Shown: positions 1 through 9,099, counted from the first letter of the stretch. The stretch: 64,000 nt of DNA from Cohaesibacter gelatinilyticus (GCF_900215605.1 NZ_OBEL01000004.1:186001-250000); one strand, 5' to 3'. Numbers and translations: made by a program. The notes: generated by a model from the letters alone, not told the origin.

Positions 1-1232
1 GTGCCATTGGCTATCAGGTGGCGCAAAAGGTTCAGATGACCGAGATGCCACAGCTTGTGGCTGCGATGCACTCTCTCGTTGGTCTGGCGGCTGTCTTTGT
101 CGGCTTCAATGCCGATATCGAACTGAGCCGTGTTCTGGCCATGGACGAGAGTGCCCGCAAGGGTCTGGAAGGCTTTGCTGCTCTGCTGGCCAAGAAGTCC
201 AGCGCCGAGCTGTCCATCCTCAAGGTTGAAGTCTTCCTTGGCATCTTCATTGGTGCTGTGACCTTCACCGGCTCTGTCATTGCCTTTGGCAAGCTGGCAG
301 GCAAGGTGACTTCCGCTGCAGAAAAACTGCCCGGTGGTCATGCCCTCAATGCCGGTGCAGCCATTGGCTCCCTGATCCTCGGCATCATGTATTTCAATGA
401 CGCTGGTATCTGGACCCTTGTGGTCATGACCCTGCTGGCCTTCTTCATTGGCTATCACCTGATCATGGGCATTGGTGGCGCGGATATGCCGGTTGTTGTG
501 TCCATGCTCAACTCCTATTCCGGTTGGGCGGCAGCGGCCATTGGTTTCTCCCTTGGCAATGACCTTCTTATCGTGGTCGGTGCGCTTGTTGGCTCCTCCG
601 GTGCGATCCTGTCCTACATCATGTGCAAGGCCATGAACCGCAACTTTGTCTCTGTGATCCTTGGCGGCTTTGGTGGCACCGGTGGTCCTGCGATGGAAGT
701 GTCTGGTGAGATGATTGCCATCGAGTCTGATGGGGTTGTTGCAGCGTTGGAAGAGGCTGACAGTGTCATCATCATTCCAGGCTATGGCATGGCTGTGGCG
801 CAGGCTCAGCAGTCCGTATCCGAGTTGACCAAGCGTCTGCGTGCCAAGGGCAAGAATGTCCGCTTTGCCATCCATCCGGTGGCTGGCCGTCTTCCCGGTC
901 ACATGAATGTTCTGCTGGCTGAAGCCAAGGTTCCTTATGACATCGTTCTGGAAATGGACGAGATCAATGAGGACTTCCCGGAAACCGATGTGGCCATCGT
1001 CATTGGCTCCAATGACATCGTCAATCCGGCGGCACAGGATGATCCGAACAGCCCAATCGCTGGCATGCCCGTCCTTGAATGCTGGAAGGCCAAGCAGGTC
1101 TTCGTTTCCAAGCGCGGACAAGGCACCGGTTATTCCGGCATCGAAAACCCGCTCTTCTACAAGGAAAATACCCGCATGTTCTACGGAGACGCTAAAGCAT
1201 CTCTAGATAGCCTATTGGGATCAATTTCATGA
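1..1232 (+). CDS. pntB: NAD(P) transhydrogenase beta subunit, 5' truncated
   Basis: Proton-translocating transhydrogenase beta subunit of the inner membrane, which uses the proton gradient to reduce NADP+ with NADH. The window opens inside the gene: the reading frame is open from base 3 ([16 protein letters not shown]), so the true start lies upstream, where pntA would be expected. About 410 residues are visible against roughly 460 in E. coli. The first half is hydrophobic helices of the membrane domain. The C-terminal half is the NADP(H)-binding domain III with [41 protein letters not shown] and the closing MFYGDAKAS. Family assignment is secure. Any functional link to the pyrimidine genes 284 bases downstream is only positional. 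Confidence 0.95.
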   Translation, partial: AIGYQVAQKVQMTEMPQLVAAMHSLVGLAAVFVGFNADIELSRVLAMDESARKGLEGFAALLAKKSSAELSILKVEVFLGIFIGAVTFTGSVIAFGKLAGKVTSAAEKLPGGHALNAGAAIGSLILGIMYFNDAGIWTLVVMTLLAFFIGYHLIMGIGGADMPVVVSMLNSYSGWAAAAIGFSLGNDLLIVVGALVGSSGAILSYIMCKAMNRNFVSVILGGFGGTGGPAMEVSGEMIAIESDGVVAALEEADSVIIIPGYGMAVAQAQQSVSELTKRLRAKGKNVRFAIHPVAGRLPGHMNVLLAEAKVPYDIVLEMDEINEDFPETDVAIVIGSNDIVNPAAQDDPNSPIAGMPVLECWKAKQVFVSKRGQGTGYSGIENPLFYKENTRMFYGDAKASLDSLLGSIS

Positions 1233-1268
1233 GATTTGTCCAGAGGAAGAATTGAGCAAAAAGAGAAC

Positions 1269-1503
1269 CAAATGGTCAAAAAATAAACAAAAGAATTCGG
1301 AATTTTTGACATAAATACTCTGTTTTCTACTCTGGACCATTTCTAAAACAAGGTCTAACAGACTGAGAGAAAAGGCTAAAAGTAGGGAAAAGTCGTCAAC
1401 TTTGCCTTTTGTGGTCGATTTTTTCAACAACAGAACAAAATTAAATTCAAGATTGACTGTCTGATTAAAATATTCTTAAATTTTATCAAATGGTCAAATT
1501 TGA
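1269..1503. promoter_or_regulatory. Upstream region with repeated AAATGGTC motif and an inverted repeat at the start site
   Basis: The A+T-rich gap between pntB and the transaminase carries the identical 12-mer CAAATGGTCAAA at 1269-1280 and 1487-1498, plus the same core inverted (GACCATTT) at 1335-1342. The second copy lies inside an inverted repeat TCAAAT-N6-ATTTGA at 1486-1503, directly before the ribosome binding site of the transaminase gene. This is seen in the sequence. That it is a repressor or activator site for the pyrimidine catabolic genes is inference; no regulator gene of that cluster is in the window. Confidence 0.4.
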
Positions 1504-1516
1504 GATGGAGATCAAG

Positions 1517-2845
1517 ATGAACGTCGCTACCTCAGCAGTGCCGAATGACCTAAATGCCTTCTGGATGCCATTCACATCCAATCGCCAGTTCAAAAAGTCG
1601 CCGCGCATGTTTGTCGCTGCAGACGGCATGTATTATACCACCTCGGACGGCCGTCAGGTTCTGGATGGAACCGCAGGGCTGTGGTGTGTCAATGCTGGCC
1701 ATAAGCAGCCTAAGATTGTTGAAGCAGTCAAGAACCAGATTGAAGAGCTGGATTATGCGCCCGCATTTCAGATGGGCCATCCAAAGGCATTTGAGCTGGC
1801 CAATCGTCTGGCAGATCTTGCTCCGGGTGATCTCAACCATGTTTTCTACACCAATTCCGGGTCTGAATCCGTTGAAACTGCTCTGAAACTGGCCATTGCC
1901 TATCATCGTGCCAAAGGGCAGGGGACACGCACTCGCCTGATTGGTCGCGAACGCGGCTATCATGGTGTGAATTTTGGCGGTATCTCTGTTGGTGGTATCG
2001 TCAATAATCGCCGCCATTTTGGCAGCCTGTTGACCGGTGTTGATCATCTTCCTCACACGCACCTGCCTGAAAAGAACGCCTTTAGTAAAGGTTTGCCGGA
2101 GCATGGTGCGGATTTAGCGGATGATCTGGAGCGTATCGTAGCTCTGCATGGTCCGGAGACCGTTGCCGCTGTCATAGTCGAGCCAATGGCAGGATCCACC
2201 GGTGTGTTGTTGCCACCAAAAGGCTATTTGCAGCGTTTGCGCGACATCACCAGGAAGCATGGCATTCTGTTGATCTTTGATGAGGTGATCACTGCATTTG
2301 GTCGTCTTGGTGCACCATTTGGTGCCGACTATTTTGGCGTGGTGCCCGACATGATCACCACCGCCAAAGGCCTGACCAACGGTATCATTCCAATGGGTGC
2401 GGTGCTGGTGAGTGATGAAATCCATGATGCCTTCATGAATGGCCCGGACTATATGATCGAGCTGTTCCATGGTTATACCTATTCCGGCAATCCGATGGCA
2501 GCAGCAGCAGGTCTCGCATCGCTGGATGTCTATAAAGAACAGCAATTATTCGAGCGTGCTGCTGAATTGGCGCCTTATTGGCAGGATGCGTTGTTCAGCT
2601 TGAAGGGGCTCCCTCATGTTACAGATATTCGCTGTGCTGGTCTGATCGGTGCAGTCGAGTTGGAGCCTATCGCCAATGAGCCGACTCGCCGTGCCTTCAG
2701 CGCTTTCCTGAAAGCCTATGATAAAGGCAGTCTGATCCGAACAACTGGTGACATTATAGCCATGTCTCCTCCTTTGATCATAGAAAAGCACGAGATTGAT
2801 CAGCTGATCGATACTCTTGGCGATGTCTTGAAGGAGATCGACTAA
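1517..2845 (+). CDS. omega-amino acid:pyruvate aminotransferase (beta-alanine transaminase type)
   Basis: Class III PLP aminotransferase of 442 residues. It probably moves the amino group of beta-alanine (or 3-aminoisobutyrate), the end product of reductive pyrimidine breakdown, onto pyruvate. The N-terminal part has NDLNAFWMPFTSNRQFK, typical of the beta-alanine:pyruvate group; LDGTAGLWCVNAGH, the NSGSESVETALKLA phosphate-binding loop, IFDEVITAFGRLG and the PLP lysine in TTAKGLTNG follow. The start at 1517 is preferred over the in-frame ATG at 1490 because GGAG lies at 1507-1510. It is first in line with the carbamoyl-beta-alanine hydrolase and dihydropyrimidinase genes. Substrate specificity cannot be read from sequence alone; putrescine or taurine are alternatives. 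Confidence 0.88.
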   Translation: MNVATSAVPNDLNAFWMPFTSNRQFKKSPRMFVAADGMYYTTSDGRQVLDGTAGLWCVNAGHKQPKIVEAVKNQIEELDYAPAFQMGHPKAFELANRLADLAPGDLNHVFYTNSGSESVETALKLAIAYHRAKGQGTRTRLIGRERGYHGVNFGGISVGGIVNNRRHFGSLLTGVDHLPHTHLPEKNAFSKGLPEHGADLADDLERIVALHGPETVAAVIVEPMAGSTGVLLPPKGYLQRLRDITRKHGILLIFDEVITAFGRLGAPFGADYFGVVPDMITTAKGLTNGIIPMGAVLVSDEIHDAFMNGPDYMIELFHGYTYSGNPMAAAAGLASLDVYKEQQLFERAAELAPYWQDALFSLKGLPHVTDIRCAGLIGAVELEPIANEPTRRAFSAFLKAYDKGSLIRTTGDIIAMSPPLIIEKHEIDQLIDTLGDVLKEID

Positions 2846-2859
2846 TCATCCAGAGTGGT

Positions 2860-2884
2860 CGGGTGGAGTGTTCTTCTCTACCCG
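2860..2884 (+). terminator. Intercistronic hairpin after the transaminase gene
   Basis: Nine-base stem (CGGGTGGAG with CTCTACCCG, one G-U pair) and a seven-base loop. There is no T run behind it, so it is a weak terminator or an mRNA processing/stability hairpin rather than a clear operon end. Confidence 0.35.
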
Positions 2885-3019
2885 TAAGCTCTCTCTTCGT
2901 TTGACAGGTGCATCCAGTTCATAAGCAATCACCACAGTCGGATGCCCTCTTACCCTTAAAGACCTATTCAAACCCGGTCATGCGTTCGCTGGTCCAGCCG
3001 GGCCTTTTGGAGGAATATC

Positions 3020-4270
3020 ATGAGCAAATTGGGCTCAAATCACCGTATTAATCCCGATCGTCTTTGGGACAGCCTGATGGAAATGGCAAAAATCGGCCCT
3101 GGCATGCGTGGCGGCAACAATCGTCAAACACTGACTGATGAAGATGCAGAAGGCCGTCGTCTATTTACCAGCTGGTGTGAAGATGCAGGCATGACCATGG
3201 GGATTGACACCATGGGCAACATGTTTGCTCGTATGGAAGGCGAAGATAACAGCCTTGATCCGGTCATGATCGGCTCCCATCTCGATACCCAGCCAACAGG
3301 TGGCAAGTATGATGGTGTGCTTGGTGTTCTGGCTGGGCTGGAAGTGGTACGTGCCATTCGTGATCAAGGCATCAAAACCCGCCGACCGATTGAAGTAGTG
3401 AACTGGACCAACGAAGAAGGCACCCGTTTCGCCCCTGCCATGCTGGCGTCAGGTGTTTTTGCTGGAATGCATACTCAGGATTGGGCTTATGATCGTGAAG
3501 ATGCGGAAGGTAAGAAGTTTGGTGATGAGCTGAAGCGTGTGGGCTTTGTCGGCGATGAGCCTGTCGGTCAGCGCAAGCTGCATTCCATGTTCGAATTGCA
3601 TATCGAACAAGGTCCAATTCTGGAAATTGAAGAAAAAGATATTGGCGTTGTCACCCATGGCCAGGGCCTGTGGTGGCTCGAAGTTACCATTACCGGTAAA
3701 GACAGCCATACCGGTTCCACGCCAATGCCTATGCGTAAGAATGCCGGTCTTGGCATGGCGCGCATCACCGAGCTGGTGCATCAGATTGCCATGGAAAATC
3801 AACCTGAAGCTGTTGGTGCTATCGGCCATTGCGATGTCTATCCAAATTCACGCAACGTAATTCCGGGCAAGGTCGTCTTCACCATCGATTTCCGCTCGCC
3901 ACATCGCGATGTTCTGGATGGCATGAAAGCCAAACTGGAAGCTGAAGCACCAAAGATTGCAGCAGAACTCGAACTTGGTATTGAGATTGAAGCCGTTGGC
4001 CATTTTGATCCTGTGACCTTTGATGAGCGCTGCGTGACATCCGTGCGGGATGCTGCGGAGCGCCTTGGCTATTCCCATCGCAACATCATTTCTGGTGCAG
4101 GTCACGATGCCTGCTGGGTCAATCGCGTCGCTCCAACTGCAATGATCATGTGCCCTTGTGTTGATGGCTTGAGCCATAACGAAGATGAGGAAATTTCCAA
4201 GGATTGGGCAATGGCCGGGGCCGACGTGTTGTTCCACGCAGTGCTGGAAACGGCTGAAATTGTTGAGTGA
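3020..4270 (+). CDS. N-carbamoyl-beta-alanine amidohydrolase (beta-ureidopropionase), M20 family
   Basis: Zinc-dependent hydrolase of 416 residues that removes the carbamoyl group from N-carbamoyl-beta-alanine, giving beta-alanine, CO2 and ammonia. M20/AmaB-type metal ligands are in place: GSHLDT (His87), GKYDGVLG (Asp98), NEEGTRF (Glu132-133), FELHIEQGP (His194) and a C-terminal GLSHNEDE. GAGHDACW is typical of the beta-ureidopropionase and L-carbamoylase branch. GGAGG precedes the ATG. It sits between the transaminase and the dihydropyrimidinase genes, completing the last three steps of the reductive pyrimidine route. An N-carbamoyl-L-amino-acid hydrolase of a hydantoin pathway is the main alternative; the adjacent beta-alanine-type transaminase favours pyrimidines. 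Confidence 0.9.
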   Translation: MSKLGSNHRINPDRLWDSLMEMAKIGPGMRGGNNRQTLTDEDAEGRRLFTSWCEDAGMTMGIDTMGNMFARMEGEDNSLDPVMIGSHLDTQPTGGKYDGVLGVLAGLEVVRAIRDQGIKTRRPIEVVNWTNEEGTRFAPAMLASGVFAGMHTQDWAYDREDAEGKKFGDELKRVGFVGDEPVGQRKLHSMFELHIEQGPILEIEEKDIGVVTHGQGLWWLEVTITGKDSHTGSTPMPMRKNAGLGMARITELVHQIAMENQPEAVGAIGHCDVYPNSRNVIPGKVVFTIDFRSPHRDVLDGMKAKLEAEAPKIAAELELGIEIEAVGHFDPVTFDERCVTSVRDAAERLGYSHRNIISGAGHDACWVNRVAPTAMIMCPCVDGLSHNEDEEISKDWAMAGADVLFHAVLETAEIVE

Positions 4271-4277
4271 AATATAC

Positions 4278-4308
4278 GGGCGCGCCTTTTGAAATGAAGG
4301 CAGCGCCC
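4278..4308 (+). other. Intercistronic mRNA hairpin
   Basis: GGGCGCGCCTT pairs with AAGGC-A-GCGCCC (one bulged A, loop of eight). No T run follows and the dihydropyrimidinase start is 24 bases on, so this is more likely a processing or stability element inside the operon than a terminator. Confidence 0.4.
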
Positions 4309-4331
4309 GACCAATATTAAGGGAGGTTCAA

Positions 4332-5786
4332 ATGAGCAAGGTTATCAAAGGTGGCACAATCGTCACGGCAGATTTGACCTATGAAGCCGACATTCTGGTT
4401 GAGGGCGATAAAATCGTCGAAATCGGCAAAAATCTGTCCGGTGATGAAGTGCTGGATGCAACGGGGTGTTATGTGATGCCCGGTGGTATCGATCCTCATG
4501 TGCATCTGGAAATGCCTTTCATGGGCACACATTCCGCTGATGGCTTTGAAAGTGGCACGCGTGCGGGGCTGGCTGGTGGCACCACCATGGTGGTCGACTT
4601 CTGCTTGCCAAATCCAGGACAATCCTTGCTGGAGGCTCTTGCTATCTGGCAGCAGAAATCAGGTCTGGCCTGTTCTGATTATTCCTATCATATGGCCATC
4701 ACGTCATGGAACGAGCAGGTCTTCAATGAAATGAGCGAAGTGGTGGATCGCGGGATCAACACCTTCAAGCATTTCATGGCTTATAAAGGCGCATTGATGG
4801 TCGATGATGACGAGATGTTCGCATCCTTCCAGCGCTGTGCAGCCTTGGGTGCCATGCCATTGGTGCATGCTGAAAATGGCGATGTGGTTGCCACCATGCA
4901 GCAAAAACTGCTGGCCGAGGGCAATAATGGTCCTGAAGCTCATGCTTATTCACGTCCGCCGGAAGTGGAAGGGGAAGCGGCCAACCGTGCTGTCATGATT
5001 GCTGATATGGCAGGTGTGCCTCTTTACATCGTGCATGCTTCCTGTGAGCAGGCCCATGAAGCCATTCGCCGGGCACGTCAGAAAGGCATGCGTGTCTTTG
5101 GTGAGCCATTGATCCAGCACCTGACTCTTGATGACAGCGAATATCGCAATCCTGATTGGGATCATGCAGCGCAGCGGGTGATGTCACCGCCATTTCGAAA
5201 CAAACAACATCAGGATAGCCTCTGGGCTGGCTTGCAGTCAGGATCGCTTCAGGTGGTTGCGACTGATCATTGTGCCTTCACTATCGAGCAAAAGCGCTTT
5301 GGTATTGGTGATTTCACCAAAATTCCAAATGGTACAGGTGGTCTGGAAGATCGCATGCCTATGCTCTGGACCTACGGTGTGCGTACTGGTCGCTTGACCA
5401 TGAATGAGTTTGTGGCGGTCACCTCTACCAATATTGCCAAGATCCTGAACATGTATCCGCGCAAAGGGGCCATTCTGGAAGGTGCTGATGCCGATCTGGT
5501 GGTTTGGGATCCGAACCGCTCCAAGACCATCACGTCCAAGTCTCAGCAATCTGTCATCGAGTATAACGTGTTTGAGGGTAAGGAAGTCGTTGGCTTGCCA
5601 CGCTTTACTCTGACCCGTGGCCGTGTCGCGATTGAAGAAAGCACCATTAAGACGGAGCCGGGTGTTGGCGAATTCATTGGTCGCGATGCCTACCCGGCGG
5701 TCAACAAAGCCCTTTCTCAATGGAAAGAGATTACTGCCCCGCGCAAGGTCGAGCGCAAGGCAGAAAATATGCCTGCGGGAGTCTGA
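4332..5786 (+). CDS. hydA: dihydropyrimidinase / D-hydantoinase
   Basis: Cytosolic amidohydrolase of 484 residues that opens the ring of dihydrouracil, dihydrothymine or 5-substituted hydantoins. The binuclear metal site is complete: HVH (His56, His58), the carboxylated lysine in HFMAYKG (Lys152), LVHAENG (His179), YIVHASC and VVATDHCAF with the catalytic Asp. GGGAGG precedes the ATG. It lies between the carbamoyl-beta-alanine hydrolase and an NCS1 permease, matching a pyrimidine/hydantoin uptake and degradation unit. The enzyme that makes its usual substrate, dihydropyrimidine dehydrogenase, is not in the window. Confidence 0.93.
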   Translation: MSKVIKGGTIVTADLTYEADILVEGDKIVEIGKNLSGDEVLDATGCYVMPGGIDPHVHLEMPFMGTHSADGFESGTRAGLAGGTTMVVDFCLPNPGQSLLEALAIWQQKSGLACSDYSYHMAITSWNEQVFNEMSEVVDRGINTFKHFMAYKGALMVDDDEMFASFQRCAALGAMPLVHAENGDVVATMQQKLLAEGNNGPEAHAYSRPPEVEGEAANRAVMIADMAGVPLYIVHASCEQAHEAIRRARQKGMRVFGEPLIQHLTLDDSEYRNPDWDHAAQRVMSPPFRNKQHQDSLWAGLQSGSLQVVATDHCAFTIEQKRFGIGDFTKIPNGTGGLEDRMPMLWTYGVRTGRLTMNEFVAVTSTNIAKILNMYPRKGAILEGADADLVVWDPNRSKTITSKSQQSVIEYNVFEGKEVVGLPRFTLTRGRVAIEESTIKTEPGVGEFIGRDAYPAVNKALSQWKEITAPRKVERKAENMPAGV

Positions 5787-5918
5787 CCCGAGAAATGACC
5801 ATAATACCAGCGTACCGAATGAATTGGCGCGTTGGAAACTATCCTGTGCCCGGTGAGGAAAATCACAAAACAATCAGAGGGCTTTGCCGGCACAAACCTT
5901 TAAATGGGAGCTATTCCA

Positions 5919-7418
5919 ATGTCCGAGACAGTCGCCTCTTCGGGTGAGAATCTCACTACAGATGAATTTGGTATCGTCCATCAGAAAATTGATGGAATTG
6001 ATGCAGAACTTTATAACGAAGATCAATTGCCGACCTCTACCCAAGCCCGTACCTGGGACTGGGTTTCCATTGCTGCGCTTTGGGTCGGTATGGTTGTTTG
6101 TATTCCGACCTATCTACTCGCCTCATATCTGATTGGCGCAGGGATGTCCTGGGATCAGGCTGTAACCACCATCTTGCTCGCCAACGCCATTGTTTTGATT
6201 CCAATGGTTCTGGTCGGACATGCTGGAACAAAATACGGCATTCCTTTCCCGGTCTTGTTGCGTTCGTCCTTTGGCCCAACCGGTGCGAAGATCCCGGCTG
6301 TCGCCCGTGGTATTGTTGCCTGTGGTTGGTTCGGTATTCAGACATGGGTTGGTGGATCTGCGATCTATGTGATCCTCAACACCTTGATGGATGGAGCTCT
6401 GGCTAGTGACGCCTTGCCGGTTCTGGGCATCAATCTGGCAGAATTTGTCTGCTTTGTTGCTTTTTGGGTGTTGCATTTGTGGTTCATCAAAAACGGTACG
6501 GAATCTATCCGTTGGCTGGAAACCTATGCCGCACCATTCCTGCTGTTGATGGGCGTTGCTCTTCTTGTCTGGGCTTACTTGAAAGCTGGTGGTTTTGGCG
6601 AAATGCTGTCCACTCCAAGCGCATTTGATGCCGGCCAGCCAAAAGAAGGTCAATTCTGGGCAGTCTTCTGGCCAAGCCTCACCGGTATGGTTGGCTTCTG
6701 GGCGACTTTGGCACTGAATATTCCGGATTTCACCCGTTATGCGAAGAGCCAGAAGGATCAGTTCCTCGGCCAGCTGGTTGGTCTGCCAATCCCGATGGCA
6801 ATGTTTGCCTTCATCGCATCTGCCGTGACGTCTTCCACGGTTGTGATTTTCGGTGAGCCCATCTGGGATCCGATCCAACTTGCTGAGCGCATGGGTGGAT
6901 TTGGCATTATCATCGCCTTGGCTGCACTTGTGGTCGCAACCCTGACCACCAACCTGGCCGCCAACGTCGTAGCACCTGCGCACGGTTTCTCCAACTTGGC
7001 ACCAAAGCGTATCAATCTGCGTCTGGGTGGTTATATCACTGCAGGTATTGGTCTTGCCATGTTCCCATGGATTCTGGTCAATCACATCATCGGTTGGTTG
7101 ATTGCATATTCTGCTCTGCTGGGTCCAATCGCAGGGATCATGTTGGCCGACTACTATCTGCTGCGTAAAACAAAGCTAGTTGTGGCAGATCTGTTCCGCG
7201 CCAATGGTATTTATTCCGGCTCCAACGGATGGAACTGGGCCGGTATTGGCGCGTTGATTATCGGTATCCTACCAAACTTGCCTGGCTTCCTGGCTGGTGT
7301 GGGCCTTAGCTCTGGCGCATCGCCATTTTTTGCGACCATCTATACCTATGCATGGTTCGTCGGTCTGTTTGTAGCAGGTATCGCCTATCTGGTGCTGAGC
7401 AAGGTACTGAACAAGTAA
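5919..7418 (+). CDS. NCS1-family nucleobase/hydantoin:cation symporter
   Basis: Inner-membrane permease of 499 residues with about twelve hydrophobic helices. NCS1 signatures visible are the start TWDWVSIAALWVGMVVCIPTY, the PFPVLLRSSFGPTGAKIPAVAR stretch after the first helices (read as separate short motifs), ARGIVACGWFGIQTWVGG, TLALNIPDFTRYAKSQ and IAGIMLADYY. The start at 5919 is chosen over the ATG at 5904 because GGGAG at 5906-5910 sits eight bases before it. It most likely imports uracil, dihydrouracil, allantoin or hydantoin for the hydrolases encoded upstream; the sequence does not decide among them. Confidence 0.9.
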   Translation: MSETVASSGENLTTDEFGIVHQKIDGIDAELYNEDQLPTSTQARTWDWVSIAALWVGMVVCIPTYLLASYLIGAGMSWDQAVTTILLANAIVLIPMVLVGHAGTKYGIPFPVLLRSSFGPTGAKIPAVARGIVACGWFGIQTWVGGSAIYVILNTLMDGALASDALPVLGINLAEFVCFVAFWVLHLWFIKNGTESIRWLETYAAPFLLLMGVALLVWAYLKAGGFGEMLSTPSAFDAGQPKEGQFWAVFWPSLTGMVGFWATLALNIPDFTRYAKSQKDQFLGQLVGLPIPMAMFAFIASAVTSSTVVIFGEPIWDPIQLAERMGGFGIIIALAALVVATLTTNLAANVVAPAHGFSNLAPKRINLRLGGYITAGIGLAMFPWILVNHIIGWLIAYSALLGPIAGIMLADYYLLRKTKLVVADLFRANGIYSGSNGWNWAGIGALIIGILPNLPGFLAGVGLSSGASPFFATIYTYAWFVGLFVAGIAYLVLSKVLNK

Positions 7419-7448
7419 TTCTGTTCAGAATTAAAAAATGCTGATATA

Positions 7449-7475
7449 GGGCGGCACATTGTTGTCGCCCTTTTT
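7449..7475 (+). terminator. Rho-independent terminator of the pyrimidine cluster
   Basis: GGGCGGCA pairs with TGTCGCCC (one G-U), loop CATTGT, followed by five T. It lies 30 bases after the permease stop. The next gene (7503) begins just behind it. Confidence 0.85.
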
Positions 7476-7502
7476 CGTCAACTCTCAAAAGAAAGTAGAA
7501 CA

Positions 7503-7790
7503 ATGCCAAAGGCTTACTGGATCGCTCATGTAACTGTCACCAATCCTGACCCCTATGCCCTTTACGCAGCAGGTGCAACCGAGGCCTTCAAGCAGTTCGG
7601 TGCCAAGGTCCTTGCCCGTGGCGGACCGGTGGAGCAGCTGGAAGGGGAAGGGCATCCACGCAATGTGGTCATCGAGTTCGAAAGCATGGAACAGGCTTTG
7701 GCTTGCTATAACAGTGGGCAATACCAAGCCGCAAAAAAGCATCGAGCTGATGCAGGCATTGCCAACATCATGATTGTGGAAGGCGCCTAA
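7503..7790 (+). CDS. DUF1330 family protein
   Basis: Small cytosolic protein of 95 residues with the ferredoxin-like DUF1330 pattern: AYWIAHVTVTNPDPYALYA, FGAKVLARGGPVEQLEG, RNVVIEFESMEQALACYNS and YQAAKKHR. The family occurs widely in Proteobacteria and has no established enzyme activity. AAGAAAG lies just upstream of the ATG. It follows the terminator of the permease gene, so it may be read-through or have its own promoter; no functional tie to the pyrimidine genes can be shown. Confidence 0.88.
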   Translation: MPKAYWIAHVTVTNPDPYALYAAGATEAFKQFGAKVLARGGPVEQLEGEGHPRNVVIEFESMEQALACYNSGQYQAAKKHRADAGIANIMIVEGA

Positions 7791-8071
7791 GTTTCTATAG
7801 GCAAAGGTCCAGTGTCAGGATTGGCAAGGGAGCCTTGTTTGTTTACCAGGCGGTGGTGAAGATGTCGGGCTTGTCAACTGCTGCCAGAAGAGAATTGCTG
7901 TGCTTTTTGTTCGTTAAATACAATCAACAGGAAGAATGCGTTCGATAAAAAGAGCCGGCATACATTCTCAAGACTGATTTGGAGGATGCATGCCGACCCT
8001 GTGCCGAGTTCGATACTTGCTTTATCTGGACCAAAGTTTCGAAGCCGGGGAGCTGCTATTCGAGCGTGAAA

Positions 8072-8164
8072 TTATAGAATAAGGGCAATGACCAGCCATA
8101 TCCATAAGGGTGCTGGTACAATAGCCCAGACAAATAGAGCAGGAAGATACTTGGTTAAGCTCAT
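8072..8164 (-). CDS. 30-residue membrane miniprotein downstream of the haemoglobin gene
   Basis: A 30-residue open frame starting MSLTKYLPAL and ending in IWLVIALIL; nearly all of it is one hydrophobic helix with a short charged N-terminus (Lys5). GAAAGGG stands nine bases before the ATG. It is 14 bases behind the 76-residue membrane protein gene and on the same strand as the truncated haemoglobin, so the three could form one transcript. No family is recognised. Being this short it could be chance, but the hydrophobic helix, the plausible binding site and the tight spacing argue for a real gene. Confidence 0.5.
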   Translation of the reverse strand: MSLTKYLPALFVWAIVPAPLWIWLVIALIL

Positions 8165-8178
8165 AACATTGATCCCTT

Positions 8179-8409
8179 TCAGGAGAAATTGGTTAGACCG
8201 GAAATTTCGCTTACTGACATCAAAACGACGACTGAAATTCCGACGACCACGAAGATCCTGACATGTCTCAGGAAGGCACGTTCAAGAGGAGTTTTTTTGG
8301 CAATACCATAGGATCTTCCTTCAAGATAACCGCTGGTGATAAGGGTTAGAAATAGAAGAAACCAGATCGCGACCAAGCCTTCTGCGATCAGGACTATTGC
8401 GGGTAACAT
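8179..8409 (-). CDS. Small two-helix membrane protein, unknown function
   Basis: A 76-residue protein with two predicted membrane helices (about residues 3-26 and 50-70) and a basic loop GIAKKTPLERAFLRHVR between them. AAGGAG lies eight bases before the ATG. It follows the group III haemoglobin gene by 20 bases in the same direction and is followed by a 30-residue membrane miniprotein, so it is probably part of an NO-responsive unit under the divergent NsrR-like regulator. I do not recognise a named family. Confidence 0.75.
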   Translation of the reverse strand: MLPAIVLIAEGLVAIWFLLFLTLITSGYLEGRSYGIAKKTPLERAFLRHVRIFVVVGISVVVLMSVSEISGLTNFS

Positions 8410-8429
8410 GGGATATCTCCTTTTCCAAC

Positions 8430-8897
8430 TCAGGATGCTTCTCGCGCATAATGAGGGTGATGCTCCTGTGCGTTTATCCAGTTTGGAATGGTATCAAAAG
8501 GGGATCCAAACATCGCCATCCATAGGCTTTGAGCGATCCGTTCAGCGGCCTCCACGACGAGTGGTGTGGCTTCAGGTTCGAAGATTTCCTGGGCCGTTGG
8601 ACGGAAGATGGAAAGCCAGATGCGGAAGTCTTCCGATTGTGCTTCCGACAACTGCATGTGAGCAGGCATAGGCCTGCCTTTGAAGCGTCCAGTGCGAAGT
8701 AAGACTGAGGACCAGAAATCTTTCATTTTGGTCAGATGCTCCGGCCAGCGCCCATCAAGGCGACCCGTGAAAACCGGGCCTAATCGTTCGTCATCCTGCA
8801 CCCGCATATAGAAAAGCTCGACGAGATCCGAGATCTGCTGTTCCGTAATGGAAGGATGGACTGGAATACGGTTCAAGATATAGTCAGATGTGGTCAT
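8430..8897 (-). CDS. Group III truncated haemoglobin
   Basis: Haem protein of 155 residues. The N-terminal ITEQQISDLVELFYMRVQDD, LGPVF, WPEHLTKMKDFWSSVLL and proximal-histidine segment PMPAHMQL followed by FRIWLSIF are the pattern of TrHb3 globins such as Campylobacter Ctb. Family knowledge links these to nitric oxide or oxygen handling. AGAGGA precedes the ATG. It is transcribed away from an NsrR-like Rrf2 gene across a 235-base A+T-rich region, and heads a possible operon with two small membrane proteins. Whether it dioxygenates NO or protects another enzyme is not decidable from sequence. Confidence 0.9.
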   Translation of the reverse strand: MTTSDYILNRIPVHPSITEQQISDLVELFYMRVQDDERLGPVFTGRLDGRWPEHLTKMKDFWSSVLLRTGRFKGRPMPAHMQLSEAQSEDFRIWLSIFRPTAQEIFEPEATPLVVEAAERIAQSLWMAMFGSPFDTIPNWINAQEHHPHYAREAS

Positions 8898-8920
8898 GTC
8901 ATCCTCTTAACATCTATTTT

Positions 8921-8932
8921 GAATATATCTTT
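8921..8932. promoter_or_regulatory. Half-site-like element before the globin gene
   Basis: ATATATCTTT at 8923-8932, 26 to 35 bases in front of the globin start, repeats the right arm of the perfect inverted repeat found in front of the Rrf2 gene (9112-9121). Shared wording in the same divergent promoter region suggests a common regulator, but the element is pure A+T-rich sequence and chance is possible. Confidence 0.25.
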
Positions 8933-9099
8933 ATCATGAGTGGATTTAAAAAGAAATATATAATTTATATGTTTTATGAAGAAACCTTATGTTGTCCTGA
9001 TGCGAAAATTCGATTTATGGGAAATTTTCCTTTTAGATCAATGTCTTGATGATTTTATGAGCTATCAGAATTTTGCCGATGATTTAGGCGAATCTTTAT

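Noticed and set aside
7990-8082. 30-codon frame (MPTLCRVRYLLYLD...) with GGAGG upstream in the gap after the DUF1330 gene
   Set aside because: No family, no conserved feature, and it overlaps the opposite-strand miniprotein gene. The binding site is plausible but too close; not enough to call a gene. The rest of 7791-8071 shows nothing recognisable.
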